From the NCBI GenBank assembly GCA_023426365.1, contig JAFAAW010000075.1:1-24645 (forward strand): a stretch of 24,645 nucleotides of DNA, in the 5' to 3' direction. Below, piece by piece: positions 15,150 to 24,095 of this stretch (positions are counted from its first letter, which is position 1; every line of letters begins with the position of its first letter). The stretch is from Pseudomonadota bacterium (lineage in GTDB: Bacteria > Pseudomonadota > Alphaproteobacteria > Rhodospirillales > Magnetospirillaceae). Below the pieces are notes generated by a model. The model saw nothing but the letters and a program-made list of their open reading frames with translations, was not told the DNA's origin and searched no databases. The translations under genes and the position numbers were made by a program.

Positions 15150-17064
15150 GAGCCGGCCGACTGAGAGGCAGGCGGCTGATGCCCGCCCGGCCGCAGCCGG
15201 CCCGGGCGGCGCTGGCCCGGCCGGCACCGGCGGGGCTGAGCAGGGCGCCGGCCGCCACCCGGTCGGGGCTGTTCTTGGCCTCCTTCTTCAGCCCGGCGAT
15301 CAATTGGCTGATTTCGTCCACGCTGTGCGCGGCACGGCCGGCCGGCAGGTGCACCACCGCCGCCGACACCGACATCAGCGGAAAGCGCACGGTGTTGCCC
15401 AGCCGGTCCTGGCTGATGATGTGGCCGCGCGCCCGGGTCTCGTCGTCATAGAAACTTTCCACGTCGCGGCGGAAGGTGCCGACCAGATCGGCGGTGATGC
15501 GCATGGCCTCGGCATAATCCATGCCGACGAAGCCGCCGAAGAAATCGTCGCCGCCCACATGGGCGGGAAAGCAGCCTTCGCGCGGCAACGCCTTGGACAG
15601 CAATTCGGCGAACAGCAGAATGGCGCGGTCGCCCAGGCGAAAGCCGTATTTGTCGTTGAACGGCTTGAAATTGTCGAAATCGAAATAGGCCAGCACCGCT
15701 TCCTGGTCGGTGGCGGCCAGCACGTCGGAAACGTATTCGTGGATCAGGTTGTTGCCCGGCAGCTTGGTCAGCGGATTCTGGTCGCGGGCGGCGGCCAGGT
15801 TCTTCTCGTTGATCACGCGCAGCAGCGAATGGGCCGACAGGAACCCCACATACTTCATGTTGTCGACGATGATGATGCCCTCGGACCGCTCCACCGTCGA
15901 ATAGGCCTGCAAGATGCGCTCGGCCCTGGTGTTGATGTCGGCCATGGGGCAGCGGGTGACGAAATCCTTGAGCTTGCGGCCGATGGTCTTGTTGCTGATC
16001 AGCGCCTTGCCGTACAGCGAATAGGTATAGTCCTTGAGTTCCTTCTCGCGCACGATGCCCACCGGCTCGCCCGCCTCGTCCACCACCGGGAAGAAGGTCA
16101 GCGACTTGTCGGCGCGGAAGCGCTCGAACACCTCCTCCATGCGGCAATCCAGGCCGATGGGGTCCACATAGGCGATCTGGTCGGCGATCAGCTTCTGGTC
16201 GCTGCCAATGGCGCGGCGCTCGCCCTTCGCCAGCCGGGCCACCGCCTGATAGGCAGCCCGCATCTCGGCCAGGTCGGTGGTCGGCTTCTGCACCAGATAG
16301 CCCTGGACCAGATCGCAGCCGATATCCTTGCACACGAAATACTCGCGCTCGGTCTCCACCCCCTCGGCCAGCACCACCACGCCCAGCAGATGGGCGATGT
16401 TGACGATCTGCGACAGAAACAGCCGCTTCTTCGAATCGTTGGCGATGTCGGACACGAAGAAGCGGTCGATCTTGAGCACGTCGGGTTCGGCGAAATACAG
16501 CAATTGCAGGCCGGAGAACCCGGTGCCGAAATCGTCGATGGCCAGGCGGAACCCCGCCCGCTTGTAATGGGCCAGCATGCCGGCCGCCTGACCGGGCTGG
16601 GCGAAGCCGTGGCGTTCGGAAACCTCGAACGCCACCTGGCATTCGTCGATGCCGAACCGTTCCAGCAGCGCGCGGGTGCGCGCCGCAAGCTGGCCGTCGT
16701 CGTCAAGCGCACGGTTGTCCATGTTCATGAACAGCTTGGACTGGCGCCAATGGTCCAGCCGCACGAACTTGGCCAGCGCCTTTTCGCGCAGCGTCAGTTC
16801 CATGTCGGCCAGCACGCCCAGCGCGTGGCAGGAATCGAAGAACTCGGCGATCGAGGCGAAGCCCGCCGCCTCGGTGTTGCGCAGCAGCGCCTCGTAGCCG
16901 TAGCAGGTGCCGGTGTGGATGTTGACGATGGGCTGGAACGCCAAATCCAGGGTGGCGACGATCTCGGCCCACGGACACAAGCTGGCCGCCAGCGGTTTGG
17001 CGGCATGCGCCTGGACCGGCGGCGCCTTGGCGGCCTCGCCGTGGGCATGGACCGAGGTGAACAT
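15118..17064 (-). CDS. EAL-CBS-GGDEF cyclic-di-GMP signalling protein
   Basis: This 648-aa cytoplasmic protein has an N-terminal EAL phosphodiesterase domain (about 30-275), a CBS-pair region (about 300-430) and a C-terminal GGDEF domain (about 445-600). The EAL motifs look complete: YEALLR (Glu58), FEVSERH, IDDFGTGFSG (Asp177-Asp178), LKIDRFF, AEGVETE and QGYLVQKP, so c-di-GMP hydrolysis is likely. The GGDEF signature reads GGDDF (504-508), and no RxxD inhibitory site precedes it, while YFDFDNFKPFND keeps the metal-binding Asp. Cyclase activity is therefore uncertain. CBS pairs often sense adenine nucleotides. I chose ATG 17064, with GGAG nine bases upstream; ATG 17109 lacks one. The last 45 residues are an Ala/Arg-rich tail. 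Confidence 0.92.
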   Translation of the reverse strand: MFTSVHAHGEAAKAPPVQAHAAKPLAASLCPWAEIVATLDLAFQPIVNIHTGTCYGYEALLRNTEAAGFASIAEFFDSCHALGVLADMELTLREKALAKFVRLDHWRQSKLFMNMDNRALDDDGQLAARTRALLERFGIDECQVAFEVSERHGFAQPGQAAGMLAHYKRAGFRLAIDDFGTGFSGLQLLYFAEPDVLKIDRFFVSDIANDSKKRLFLSQIVNIAHLLGVVVLAEGVETEREYFVCKDIGCDLVQGYLVQKPTTDLAEMRAAYQAVARLAKGERRAIGSDQKLIADQIAYVDPIGLDCRMEEVFERFRADKSLTFFPVVDEAGEPVGIVREKELKDYTYSLYGKALISNKTIGRKLKDFVTRCPMADINTRAERILQAYSTVERSEGIIIVDNMKYVGFLSAHSLLRVINEKNLAAARDQNPLTKLPGNNLIHEYVSDVLAATDQEAVLAYFDFDNFKPFNDKYGFRLGDRAILLFAELLSKALPREGCFPAHVGGDDFFGGFVGMDYAEAMRITADLVGTFRRDVESFYDDETRARGHIISQDRLGNTVRFPLMSVSAAVVHLPAGRAAHSVDEISQLIAGLKKEAKNSPDRVAAGALLSPAGAGRASAARAGCGRAGISRLPLSRPALNRADGCSAR

Positions 17065-17213
17065 CGTCAACGTCTCCGAACGGTCCCGGACAGGGGTGGG
17101 ACGCGCCATTGTGGCCGGCCCACCGGGCCTTGAGTCAACGCCCGCGCTGCACCGCAACAAAAAATTCACCTGTGCGGCCCGTCATGGAAATCGTGCCGCG
17201 ACAACCGCTTGCC

Positions 17214-17242
17214 TTGACTTGCGCGCCCCCCTTGGGCAGGCT
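17214..17242 (+). promoter_or_regulatory. Candidate sigma-70 promoter for ihfB
   Basis: TTGACT (17214-17219) is followed after 17 bases by CAGGCT (17237-17242). The -35 element is good and the -10 is poor, as is common in GC-rich alphaproteobacteria. It lies 38 bases before the ihfB ATG. Confidence 0.35.
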
Positions 17243-17279
17243 GCGCGGGTTCAGGATCATCACGGGTTTCGAGACAGGA

Positions 17280-17570
17280 ATGACCAAGTCGGAGCTGATC
17301 GCCCGCCTGGCGGAGAGGAATCCCCACCTCTACCAGCGCGACGTCGAACGCATCGTCACCACCATCTTCGACGAGATCGCCAACGCCCTGGCCCAGGGCG
17401 ACCGGGTCGAGCTGCGCGGTTTCGGCGCCTTTTCGGTGAAGAAGCGCGACGCCCGCCAGGGCCGCAACCCGCGCACCGGCGAACAGGTGGCCGTGCAGGG
17501 CAAGGTGATTCCGTTCTTCAAGACCGGCAAGCAGCTCCGCGAGCTGCTCAACACCGACGGCAGCGAGTAA
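17280..17570 (+). CDS. ihfB: Integration host factor subunit beta
   Basis: This 96-aa protein is the beta subunit of IHF, the heterodimeric DNA-bending protein of the nucleoid. The N-terminus MTKSELIARLAERNPHLYQ matches IhfB rather than HU or IhfA. The sequence continues DRVELRGFGAFSVKKRDARQ and GRNPRTGEQV, whose Pro sits at the tip of the DNA-intercalating arm, then PFFKTGKQLRE. Length is as expected (E. coli 94 aa). The partner gene ihfA is not here. IHF is also a frequent co-activator at sigma-54 promoters. The ribosome binding site (GAGACAGGA) directly abuts the ATG. lapA begins 5 bases after its stop, so the two are cotranscribed. Confidence 0.96.
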   Translation: MTKSELIARLAERNPHLYQRDVERIVTTIFDEIANALAQGDRVELRGFGAFSVKKRDARQGRNPRTGEQVAVQGKVIPFFKTGKQLRELLNTDGSE

Positions 17571-17575
17571 GCGCC

Positions 17576-17923
17576 ATGCGCCTTGTCGGCTGGCTTCTGG
17601 CCCTTCCCCTGTCGCTGTTGGCGGTGGTGTTCGCCGTCGCCAACCGGCACGGCCTGCGGCTGGAGATGTGGCCGCTGCCCTGGAGCCTGGAACTGCCGGT
17701 TTATCTGGCCGTGCTGGGGCCGCTGGTGATCGGCATGGTGGTGGGTGGCGTCCTCGCCTGGACGGCCGGCCACCGTGCCCGCATGACCGCCCGCCAGCAG
17801 CGCCGCCGCGCCGAATCGCTGGAACGCCAGTTGGCCGCGGCCGGCGCCGCCGCGCCCGCGACTGTGCCGGCGCCCGCGACCGCCTCGGCGCAACTGCCGC
17901 CGCCATCGGCCACCGGCGGCTGA
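17576..17923 (+). CDS. lapA: LapA-domain (DUF1049) membrane protein
   Basis: This 115-aa inner-membrane protein has two transmembrane helices (about residues 5-23, GWLLALPLSLLAVVFAVAN, and 42-64, PVYLAVLGPLVIGMVVGGVL). A basic segment rich in Arg/Gln follows (RARMTARQQRRRAESLERQL), probably a cytoplasmic coiled coil, and then an Ala/Pro tail. This is the layout of the LapA (YciS) family, which in E. coli acts with LapB in regulating lipopolysaccharide synthesis. The alphaproteobacterial member is shorter on experimental support. Position directly after ihfB is typical of the group. The tail past residue 85 is low-complexity. Confidence 0.85.
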   Translation: MRLVGWLLALPLSLLAVVFAVANRHGLRLEMWPLPWSLELPVYLAVLGPLVIGMVVGGVLAWTAGHRARMTARQQRRRAESLERQLAAAGAAAPATVPAPATASAQLPPPSATGG

Positions 17924-17938
17924 TCCGCCGTCGCAGTC

Positions 17939-17967
17939 GCGCCCCCATGGGCGCTGCGCTATATACT
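17939..17967 (+). promoter_or_regulatory. Hairpin and -10-like TATACT upstream of pyrF
   Basis: GCGCCC (17939-17944) and GGGCGC (17949-17954) form a 6-bp stem with loop CCAT, followed by TATACT (17962-17967), a good -10 match without a clear -35. This could end ihfB-lapA transcription and start pyrF-trpF. Weak evidence. Confidence 0.25.
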
Positions 17968-17992
17968 TCGCTGGAATGATCCAGGAGCCGTC

Positions 17993-18697
17993 ATGACTTC
18001 GCCCGTTTACGTCGCCCTCGACACCACCGACGTCGCCCAGGCCGCGGCGCTCGCCACCAGCCTCAAGGGCCTGGTCGCCGGCGTCAAGCTGGGGCTGGAA
18101 TTCTTCAGCTATTGCGGGCCGCGCGGGGTCGAGGCGATTTCCGATCTGGGGATGCCGCTGTTCCTGGACCTCAAGCTGCACGACATTCCCAACACGGTGG
18201 CCGGCGCCATGCGCGGCGTCGCCAAGCTGGCGCCGCGGCTGACCACCATTCATGCCTCGGGCGGCGTGGCCATGATGCAGGCGGCGGCGGACGCCGCGCG
18301 CGAAGGCGCGGCCAAGGCCAACCGCCCGGTCACCAAGGTGCTGGCGGTGACCGTGCTGACCTCGCTGGACCAGCACGCCATGGCCGAGGTGGGCTTCGGC
18401 GCCACCGTGCTCGATCAGGTCAAGCGCCTGGCCGAGCTGGCGCAGAAGGCCGGGATGGACGGGCTGGTGTGCTCGCCGCACGAGGTCGCCCATGTGCGCG
18501 ACGTGGTCGGCCCGGAAATGACCCTGGTGGTGCCCGGCATCCGCCCGGCCTGGGCCGAGGCCGGCGACCAGAAGCGCGTCATGACCCCCAAGGAGGCGTT
18601 GCGCGCCGGCGCCGACCTGCTGGTCATCGGCCGCCCCATCACCGGCGCCACCAGCCCGGCCGAGGCCGCCCGCCGCATCGCCGGGGAACTGGCGTAA
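17993..18697 (+). CDS. pyrF: Orotidine 5'-phosphate decarboxylase
   Basis: This 234-aa enzyme makes UMP from orotidine 5'-monophosphate, the last step of de novo pyrimidine synthesis. The start VYVALDTTD contains the first catalytic-region Asp, and the catalytic signature DLKLHDIPNT (Asp59, Lys61, Asp64) is intact. VVPGIRP and ADLLVIGRPIT close the phosphate-binding site. Length matches group I bacterial enzymes. CAGGAG precedes the ATG by 6 bases. trpF follows after 10 bases and its ribosome binding site overlaps the pyrF stop, so the two genes form an operon linking pyrimidine and tryptophan synthesis genes, which are functionally unrelated. Confidence 0.97.
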   Translation: MTSPVYVALDTTDVAQAAALATSLKGLVAGVKLGLEFFSYCGPRGVEAISDLGMPLFLDLKLHDIPNTVAGAMRGVAKLAPRLTTIHASGGVAMMQAAADAAREGAAKANRPVTKVLAVTVLTSLDQHAMAEVGFGATVLDQVKRLAELAQKAGMDGLVCSPHEVAHVRDVVGPEMTLVVPGIRPAWAEAGDQKRVMTPKEALRAGADLLVIGRPITGATSPAEAARRIAGELA

Positions 18698-18704
18698 GGA
18701 GGGG
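18696..18704 (+). promoter_or_regulatory. Strong ribosome binding site of trpF overlapping the pyrF stop
   Basis: AAGGAGGGG begins in the pyrF TAA codon and lies 3 bases before the trpF ATG (5 from the AGGAGG core), consistent with translational coupling of the two genes. Confidence 0.75.
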
Positions 18705-18707
18705 ACG

Positions 18708-19346
18708 ATGGCCGTGCAGGTCAAGATTTGCGGACTGAACGACGAAGACGCCATCGACGCCGCCCTTGAGGCCGGCGCCGATTTCCTGGGCTTCGTCTTC
18801 TTCGCCAAAAGCCCCCGCGCGGTGACCGCCGAACAGGCGGCCGAACTGACCCAGTTCGTCGAGGGCGCGCAGAAGGTGGGGCTGTTCGTCGATCCCGACG
18901 ACGCCCTGCTGGACGAGGTGACCGCCCATCTGCGCCTGGACATGCTGCAGTTCCACGGCACGGAAACCCCCGAGCGCCTGGCCCAGGTGCGGGCGGAATA
19001 CGGCGTGCCGGTGATGAAGGTGGTCCCGCTGGCCACCGCCGCCGATCTGGCCGCCGCCGAGCCGTTCTACGACGTGGTGGACTGGCTGCTGTTCGACGCC
19101 AAGCCGCCCAAGGGGGCGGACCTGCCGGGCGGCAATGCCGTCAGCTTCGACTGGTCCATCCTGGCCGGCTTCCGCTGCCCGGTGCCGTGGATGCTGGCCG
19201 GCGGCCTGACCCCCGCCAACGTGGCCGAGGCGATCCGCGCCACCGGCGCCAAGGCGGTGGACGTGTCGTCGGGGGTGGAGACCAGCCCCGGCGTGAAGGA
19301 CCCGGCCAGGATCGCCGCCTTCATCGACGCCGCCAAGGCCGGCTGA
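18708..19346 (+). CDS. trpF: Phosphoribosylanthranilate isomerase
   Basis: This 212-aa TIM-barrel enzyme converts phosphoribosylanthranilate to CdRP, the third step of tryptophan synthesis. The N-terminal VKICGLND carries the catalytic Cys8, FVFFAKSPRAV and LQFHGTETPE follow, and Asp130 in LLFDAKPPKG is the likely general acid. PWMLAGGLTPANV and AVDVSSGVETSPGVKDP form the phosphate-binding loops. In most alphaproteobacteria trpB and trpA follow trpF. Here the next gene is on the other strand, so tryptophan synthase genes must be elsewhere. Confidence 0.97.
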   Translation: MAVQVKICGLNDEDAIDAALEAGADFLGFVFFAKSPRAVTAEQAAELTQFVEGAQKVGLFVDPDDALLDEVTAHLRLDMLQFHGTETPERLAQVRAEYGVPVMKVVPLATAADLAAAEPFYDVVDWLLFDAKPPKGADLPGGNAVSFDWSILAGFRCPVPWMLAGGLTPANVAEAIRATGAKAVDVSSGVETSPGVKDPARIAAFIDAAKAG

Positions 19347-19452
19347 GACGGTCGAACGGGACCGGCCGCCACCTCACGGACACCCGAGGCGCGCGGGAAC
19401 AGCCATCTCTATGTGAACGGAGGATTTTGCTGATTTCGCCGTCGGCCGCCCC

Positions 19453-19471
19453 GGCGCACGCGTGGTGCGCC
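19453..19471. terminator. Hairpin between convergent trpF and receiver gene
   Basis: GGCGCAC (19453-19459) and GTGCGCC (19465-19471) are a perfect 7-bp stem with a 5-base loop GCGTG. It sits between trpF and the converging receiver gene. There is no T run on either strand, so any terminator activity is uncertain. Confidence 0.35.
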
Positions 19472-19482
19472 ACCGGCGCGCC

Positions 19483-19890
19483 TCAGGCGGCGGCGCCCAG
19501 CGAGCGCTGGAGGATGTCGAGGAGCTGGCGGCCGTTGACCGGCTTGTGCAGGATGGGCAGGCCGCTGGCGGCGGCGTGGCGCAGGCGGTCCACCGCGGTG
19601 TCGCCGGTGACCAGAACACCGGGAATGCCGTCGCCAAAGGCGCTGCGCAGGGCCTGGATGGCCTCGGTCCCGGTGTTGCCTTCCTTCAGGCGGTAATCGG
19701 CCAGGATGAAATCCGGGCTGGAATGGCCGTCGCGCAGTTGGCGCATGGCTTCCTCGGTGGAAGGGGCGGCCACCACGCGGTAGCCCCAACTTTCGAACAG
19801 CATCTGATAGCCGGCCAGAACGATGGCCTCGTCCTCGATCACGACTATCAGTGGGGGCGCTCCGTCGTTCGCCTGCATCGTCACACCCAT
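19483..19890 (-). CDS. Single-domain response regulator receiver protein
   Basis: This 135-aa protein is one CheY-like receiver domain. VVIEDEAIVLAGY has the acidic pair (Glu19, Asp20), ILADYRLKEG holds the phospho-acceptor Asp65, LVTGDTA gives Thr95 and PILHKPVNG gives Lys116. No output domain follows, so it would act by protein contact, in a phosphorelay or as a phosphate sink. The ADYRLKEGNTGTEAI stretch resembles receivers attached to hybrid histidine kinases, and no kinase gene is nearby. Starts at 19899, 19890 and 19878 are possible; 19890 is preferred because GGAAGGA lies 9 bases upstream. It is divergent from nadA across 237 bases. Confidence 0.88.
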   Translation of the reverse strand: MGVTMQANDGAPPLIVVIEDEAIVLAGYQMLFESWGYRVVAAPSTEEAMRQLRDGHSSPDFILADYRLKEGNTGTEAIQALRSAFGDGIPGVLVTGDTAVDRLRHAAASGLPILHKPVNGRQLLDILQRSLGAAA

Positions 19891-20127
19891 TTTAGCCATT
19901 CCTTCCCACCATACCCGCCGGAATAATGCGGCATTGCGGCAAAGGGGGGAATTCGTTCGATGGGCATACCAAGCTATATCATTGGCAGGGGATGCCGAAA
20001 AAGCCGCGGCACGCCCCTTCGCATGGCGGCCCTGGCGCGGTCTTGGGTTGCCATCGGCCGCGAAATTCGCTCTTACTTCACTTTCCATGTTCCAGGAGCG
20101 CAAGCCGCCGCTCCGCCAAAAGGCCCG

Positions 20128-21166
20128 ATGCCCATGACCGAGACCGTTATCCTGCCCCCGCCCGGCGCCAAGACCGAAGCCGACATCGATCCCACCTTGG
20201 ACCTGGTGGCCGAGATCGACCGGCTGCGCAAGGAAAAGAACGCCATCATCCTGGCCCATTACTATCAGGACGGCGAAATCCAGGATCTGGCCGATTTCGT
20301 CGGCGATTCGCTGGACCTGTCGCGCAAGGCGGCGGCCACGGATGCCGACATGATCGTGTTCTGCGGCGTGCGCTTCATGGGCGAGGTCGCCAAGATCCTC
20401 AGCCCCGGCAAGATCGTGGTGATCCCCGACGCCGAAGCCGGCTGCTCGCTGGAGGAATCGTGCCGGCCCGAGCCGTTCGCCGCCTTCCGCGAAAAGCATC
20501 CCGACCATCTGGCGGTCACCTACATCAACTGCTCAGCCGAGATCAAGGCGCTGTCGGACGTGATCGTCACCTCGTCGAATGCCGAGGTGATCGTCAATTC
20601 CCTGCCCAAGGACAAGCCGATCCTGTTCGCGCCCGACCGCCACCTGGGCGGCTATATCGCGCGCAAGACCGGGCGCGAGATGACGCTGTGGCCGGGAAGC
20701 TGCATCATCCATGAACAGTTCTCTGAAAAGGAACTGGTCAAGCTGAAGGTGCGCCACCCCAAGGCCCTGGTCGCCGCCCACCCGGAATGCCCCGAGGCGG
20801 TGCTGAGCCACGCCGATTTCGTCGGCTCGACCAAGGGCATCCTGGATTACGTCATCAAGACCGACGCGCAGGAATTCATCATCGCCACCGAGCCGCACAT
20901 CATCCACCAGATGACCAAGGCGGCGCCGGAAAAGACGTTCATCCCCGCCCCCTTCGCCAACGGCGCCTGCGCGTCGTGCGCCGATTGCCCGTTCATGGCG
21001 CGGAACACGCTGGAAAAGATCTATCTGGCCATGGTCAACGAAGGCCCCGCGCTGAGCGTGCCCGAGGACCTGCGCGTCAAGGCGCTCAAGCCGCTCGAGC
21101 GCATGCTGGAGATGTCGAAATCGGTGCCGATGTCGCCGGGCGCCACCCCTGCCGGAGGCACCCCCA

Positions 21167-21177
<11 letters not shown>
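20128..21177 (+). CDS. nadA: Quinolinate synthase
   Basis: This 349-aa [4Fe-4S] enzyme condenses iminoaspartate with dihydroxyacetone phosphate to quinolinate in de novo NAD synthesis. Landmarks are ILAHYYQDGEIQDLADFVGD, CGVRFMGEVAKIL and TYINCSAEIKA. The cluster ligands are probably Cys135 (INCSA), Cys221 (HPECPEA) and Cys287, the last of the CASCADC triad (281, 284, 287), as in E. coli Cys113, Cys200 and Cys297. The start could be ATG 20128 or ATG 20134; AAAGG fits both, and I list the first. The 3' end overlaps nadC by 11 bases. The C-terminal extension after residue 330 (GATPAGGTPN) is flexible. Confidence 0.96.
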
Positions 21178-22018
<841 letters not shown>

Positions 22019-22021
22019 TCC

Positions 22022-22038
22022 GCGGGCGCCCCGCCCGC
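22022..22038 (+). other. Intercistronic hairpin between nadC and nadB
   Basis: GCGGGCG (22022-22028) and CGCCCGC (22032-22038) form a perfect 7-bp stem with loop CCC, just after the nadC stop and before the nadB ribosome binding site (AAGGGA). It has no T run and is probably an mRNA stability or processing element rather than a terminator. Confidence 0.4.
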
Positions 22039-22076
22039 AAGGGATCGTCAGAGGCTAGAGCGAAGGGATTTTTCCC

Positions 22077-23681
22077 ATGGCGTATGATCTGTTGGTGATC
22101 GGGTCGGGCGCCGCCGGCCTGTCCGTGGCGTTGAGGGTGCTGGAGGCCAAGCCCAGCGCCCGTGTCGCCGTGCTGGCCAAGGGGCCGCTGTCGGAAGGCA
22201 GCACCATGTACGCCCAGGGCGGCATCGCCGCCGTCCTGGACGCCACCGATTCGACCGAAAACCACATCGCCGACACCCTGACCGCCGGGGCCGGCCTGTG
22301 CAACGTGGAAGCCGTGCGCTTCGTGGTGGAGAACGCGCGCCCCGCCATCGAATGGCTGATCGGCCAGGGCGTGACGTTCGACCGCGCCGACGGCGCCTAT
22401 CACCTGACGCGCGAGGGCGGGCATTCGCACCGCCGCGTCATCCATTCCGCGGACGCCACCGGGCGCGCCGTGCAGACCGGCCTGATGGAACGGCTGAGCG
22501 CCTCGGGCGCCGAGGTGTTCGAGCATTACAACGCCGTGGACCTGATCCGCGAGCGGGTGGGCGGCGGCCGCCTGGGCCGCTGCGTCGGCGCCTATGCGCT
22601 GGATCGCAACACCGGCGGCGTGGTGGCGCTGGCTGCCCGCGTGGTGGTGCTGGCGACCGGCGGCGCCAGCCGCGTCTATCTGTATTCCTCGAACCCGGAC
22701 GGCTCCACCGGCGACGGCATCGCCATGGCGTGGCGCGCCGGCTGCCGCGTCGGCAACATGGAATTCAGCCAGTTCCATCCCACCTGCCTGTACCACCCCA
22801 AGGCCAAGTCGTTCCTGATTTCCGAGGCGGTGCGCGGCGAGGGCGGACGGCTGCTGCGGCCCGACGGCACCCGCTTCATGGACGAATATGACGCGCGCGG
22901 CGAACTGGCCCCGCGCGACATCGTGGCGCGCGCCATCGACGACGTGATGAAGCGCCTGGGCTGCGAGAGCGTCTATCTGGACATCAGCCACAAGCCGGCC
23001 GACTTCATCACCAGCCATTTCCCGACGCTGTATGCCGAGTGCCTGAAATACGGCATCGACATGACGCGCGAGCCGATTCCGGTGGTGCCCGCCGCCCACT
23101 ACACCTGCGGCGGCGTGCTGACCGACCGCGCCGGCCACACCGACGTGGACAACCTCTACGCCATCGGCGAGGTGTCGTGCACCGGCCTGCACGGCGCCAA
23201 CCGGCTGGCGTCCAACTCGCTGCTGGAATGCCTGGTGTTCGGCTCGGCGGCGGCCAAGGACATCGCCGACCGCCTGGCCGCCATTCCGCCGCCGCCGGTG
23301 ATCGCCGCCTGGGACGAAAGCTGGGTCACCGATTCGGACGAGGAAGTGGTGGTCGCCCATAACTGGGACGAGTTGCGCCGCTTCATGTGGGACTATGTGG
23401 GCATCGTGCGCTCCACCAAGCGCCTGGAGCGGGCCAAGCACCGGGTCAAGCTGCTGCTCTCCGAGATCGAGGAATATTACGGCAGCTTCCGCGTCACCAG
23501 CGACCTGCTGGAACTGCGCAACCTGTCCGTGGTGGCCGACCTGATCGTGCGCTCGGCCCTGCAACGGCGCGAAAGCCGCGGCCTGCACTACACCATCGAC
23601 TATCCCACGCCCGACGCCATCGCGCCGGTGCAAAGCACCATCCTGGTGCCGAAGAACTTTTCCGCCCGGCGCCAGGGCTGA
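22077..23681 (+). CDS. nadB: L-aspartate oxidase
   Basis: This 534-aa flavoprotein oxidises L-aspartate to iminoaspartate, the substrate of NadA. The FAD-binding fold opens with LLVIGSGAAGLSVALRVL. STMYAQGGIAAVLD, REGGHSHRRVIHS and AVRGEGGRLLRPDGTRFMDE mark the substrate region. HYTCGGVLTDRAGHTDVDNL, AIGEVSCTGLHGANRLASNS and LLECLVFG are the classical signature of the succinate dehydrogenase/aspartate oxidase family. A helical C-terminal domain starts at about residue 420. Absence of a neighbouring iron-sulfur subunit and the nad operon context separate it from SdhA/FrdA. AAGGGA lies 8 bases before the ATG. Confidence 0.97.
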   Translation: MAYDLLVIGSGAAGLSVALRVLEAKPSARVAVLAKGPLSEGSTMYAQGGIAAVLDATDSTENHIADTLTAGAGLCNVEAVRFVVENARPAIEWLIGQGVTFDRADGAYHLTREGGHSHRRVIHSADATGRAVQTGLMERLSASGAEVFEHYNAVDLIRERVGGGRLGRCVGAYALDRNTGGVVALAARVVVLATGGASRVYLYSSNPDGSTGDGIAMAWRAGCRVGNMEFSQFHPTCLYHPKAKSFLISEAVRGEGGRLLRPDGTRFMDEYDARGELAPRDIVARAIDDVMKRLGCESVYLDISHKPADFITSHFPTLYAECLKYGIDMTREPIPVVPAAHYTCGGVLTDRAGHTDVDNLYAIGEVSCTGLHGANRLASNSLLECLVFGSAAAKDIADRLAAIPPPPVIAAWDESWVTDSDEEVVVAHNWDELRRFMWDYVGIVRSTKRLERAKHRVKLLLSEIEEYYGSFRVTSDLLELRNLSVVADLIVRSALQRRESRGLHYTIDYPTPDAIAPVQSTILVPKNFSARRQG

Positions 23682-23698
23682 CCACCACAGGGGGGCCA

Positions 23699-24091
23699 AT
23701 GAACCAGCCCAGCAACGCGCGCCGGCGCGTGTTCGAACCCGGCACCCAGATCTTCGCCGAGGGCGAGCCTGGTACCGAGGCCTATGTGGTCGAGTACGGC
23801 CGCGTCGCCATCTTCAAGACGGTGAAGGGCAAGCGGGTCGATTTGGGCACGGTGATCCAGGGCGGCATCTTCGGCGAAATGGCGCTGATCGACGATCAGC
23901 CCCGCATGGCCTCGGCGGTGGCCGAGGCCGAGACCGCCTGCGTGGTGATCGGCAAGGACCGCCTGACCGAACAGTTGGAGCAGGCCCCCAAGGGGGTGCG
24001 CGTCATCGTCGGCGCGCTGTTGGGCAACATCCGGCTGATGGGGGCCGAACTGGCCGAGGCCCAGGTCACCCTGGCCGTCGACGAGCCGTGA
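23699..24091 (+). CDS. Stand-alone cyclic nucleotide-binding domain protein
   Basis: This 130-aa protein is essentially one CRP/CNBD-type domain, without the helix-turn-helix of CRP/FNR regulators. The first strands read IFAEGEPGTEAYVVEYGRVA, and the phosphate-binding cassette is FGEMALIDDQPRMASAVA, with Glu60 and Arg69 in the positions that hold the ribose and cyclic phosphate of cAMP or cGMP. It may therefore bind a cyclic nucleotide and act through another protein. The C-terminal helix IVGALLGNIRLMGAELAEAQ might pair two monomers. It lies 17 bases after nadB, with AGGGGGG as ribosome binding site, and 4 bases before the next gene. A link to NAD synthesis is only positional. Confidence 0.85.
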   Translation: MNQPSNARRRVFEPGTQIFAEGEPGTEAYVVEYGRVAIFKTVKGKRVDLGTVIQGGIFGEMALIDDQPRMASAVAEAETACVVIGKDRLTEQLEQAPKGVRVIVGALLGNIRLMGAELAEAQVTLAVDEP

Positions 24092-24095
24092 CGCC

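Noticed and set aside
15094..17133. Plus-strand open frame of 679 codons opposite the EAL-GGDEF gene
   Set aside because: Antisense shadow; the opposite strand carries complete EAL and GGDEF motifs.
19434..19696. TTG-initiated frame after GGAGG downstream of trpF
   Set aside because: The site looks like a ribosome binding site, but the frame is antisense to the receiver gene and has shadow-type composition.
20053..20081. TTGCCA with TCTTAC 17 bases later, as a nadA promoter
   Set aside because: The -10 half matches only three consensus positions; not strong enough to list as a feature.
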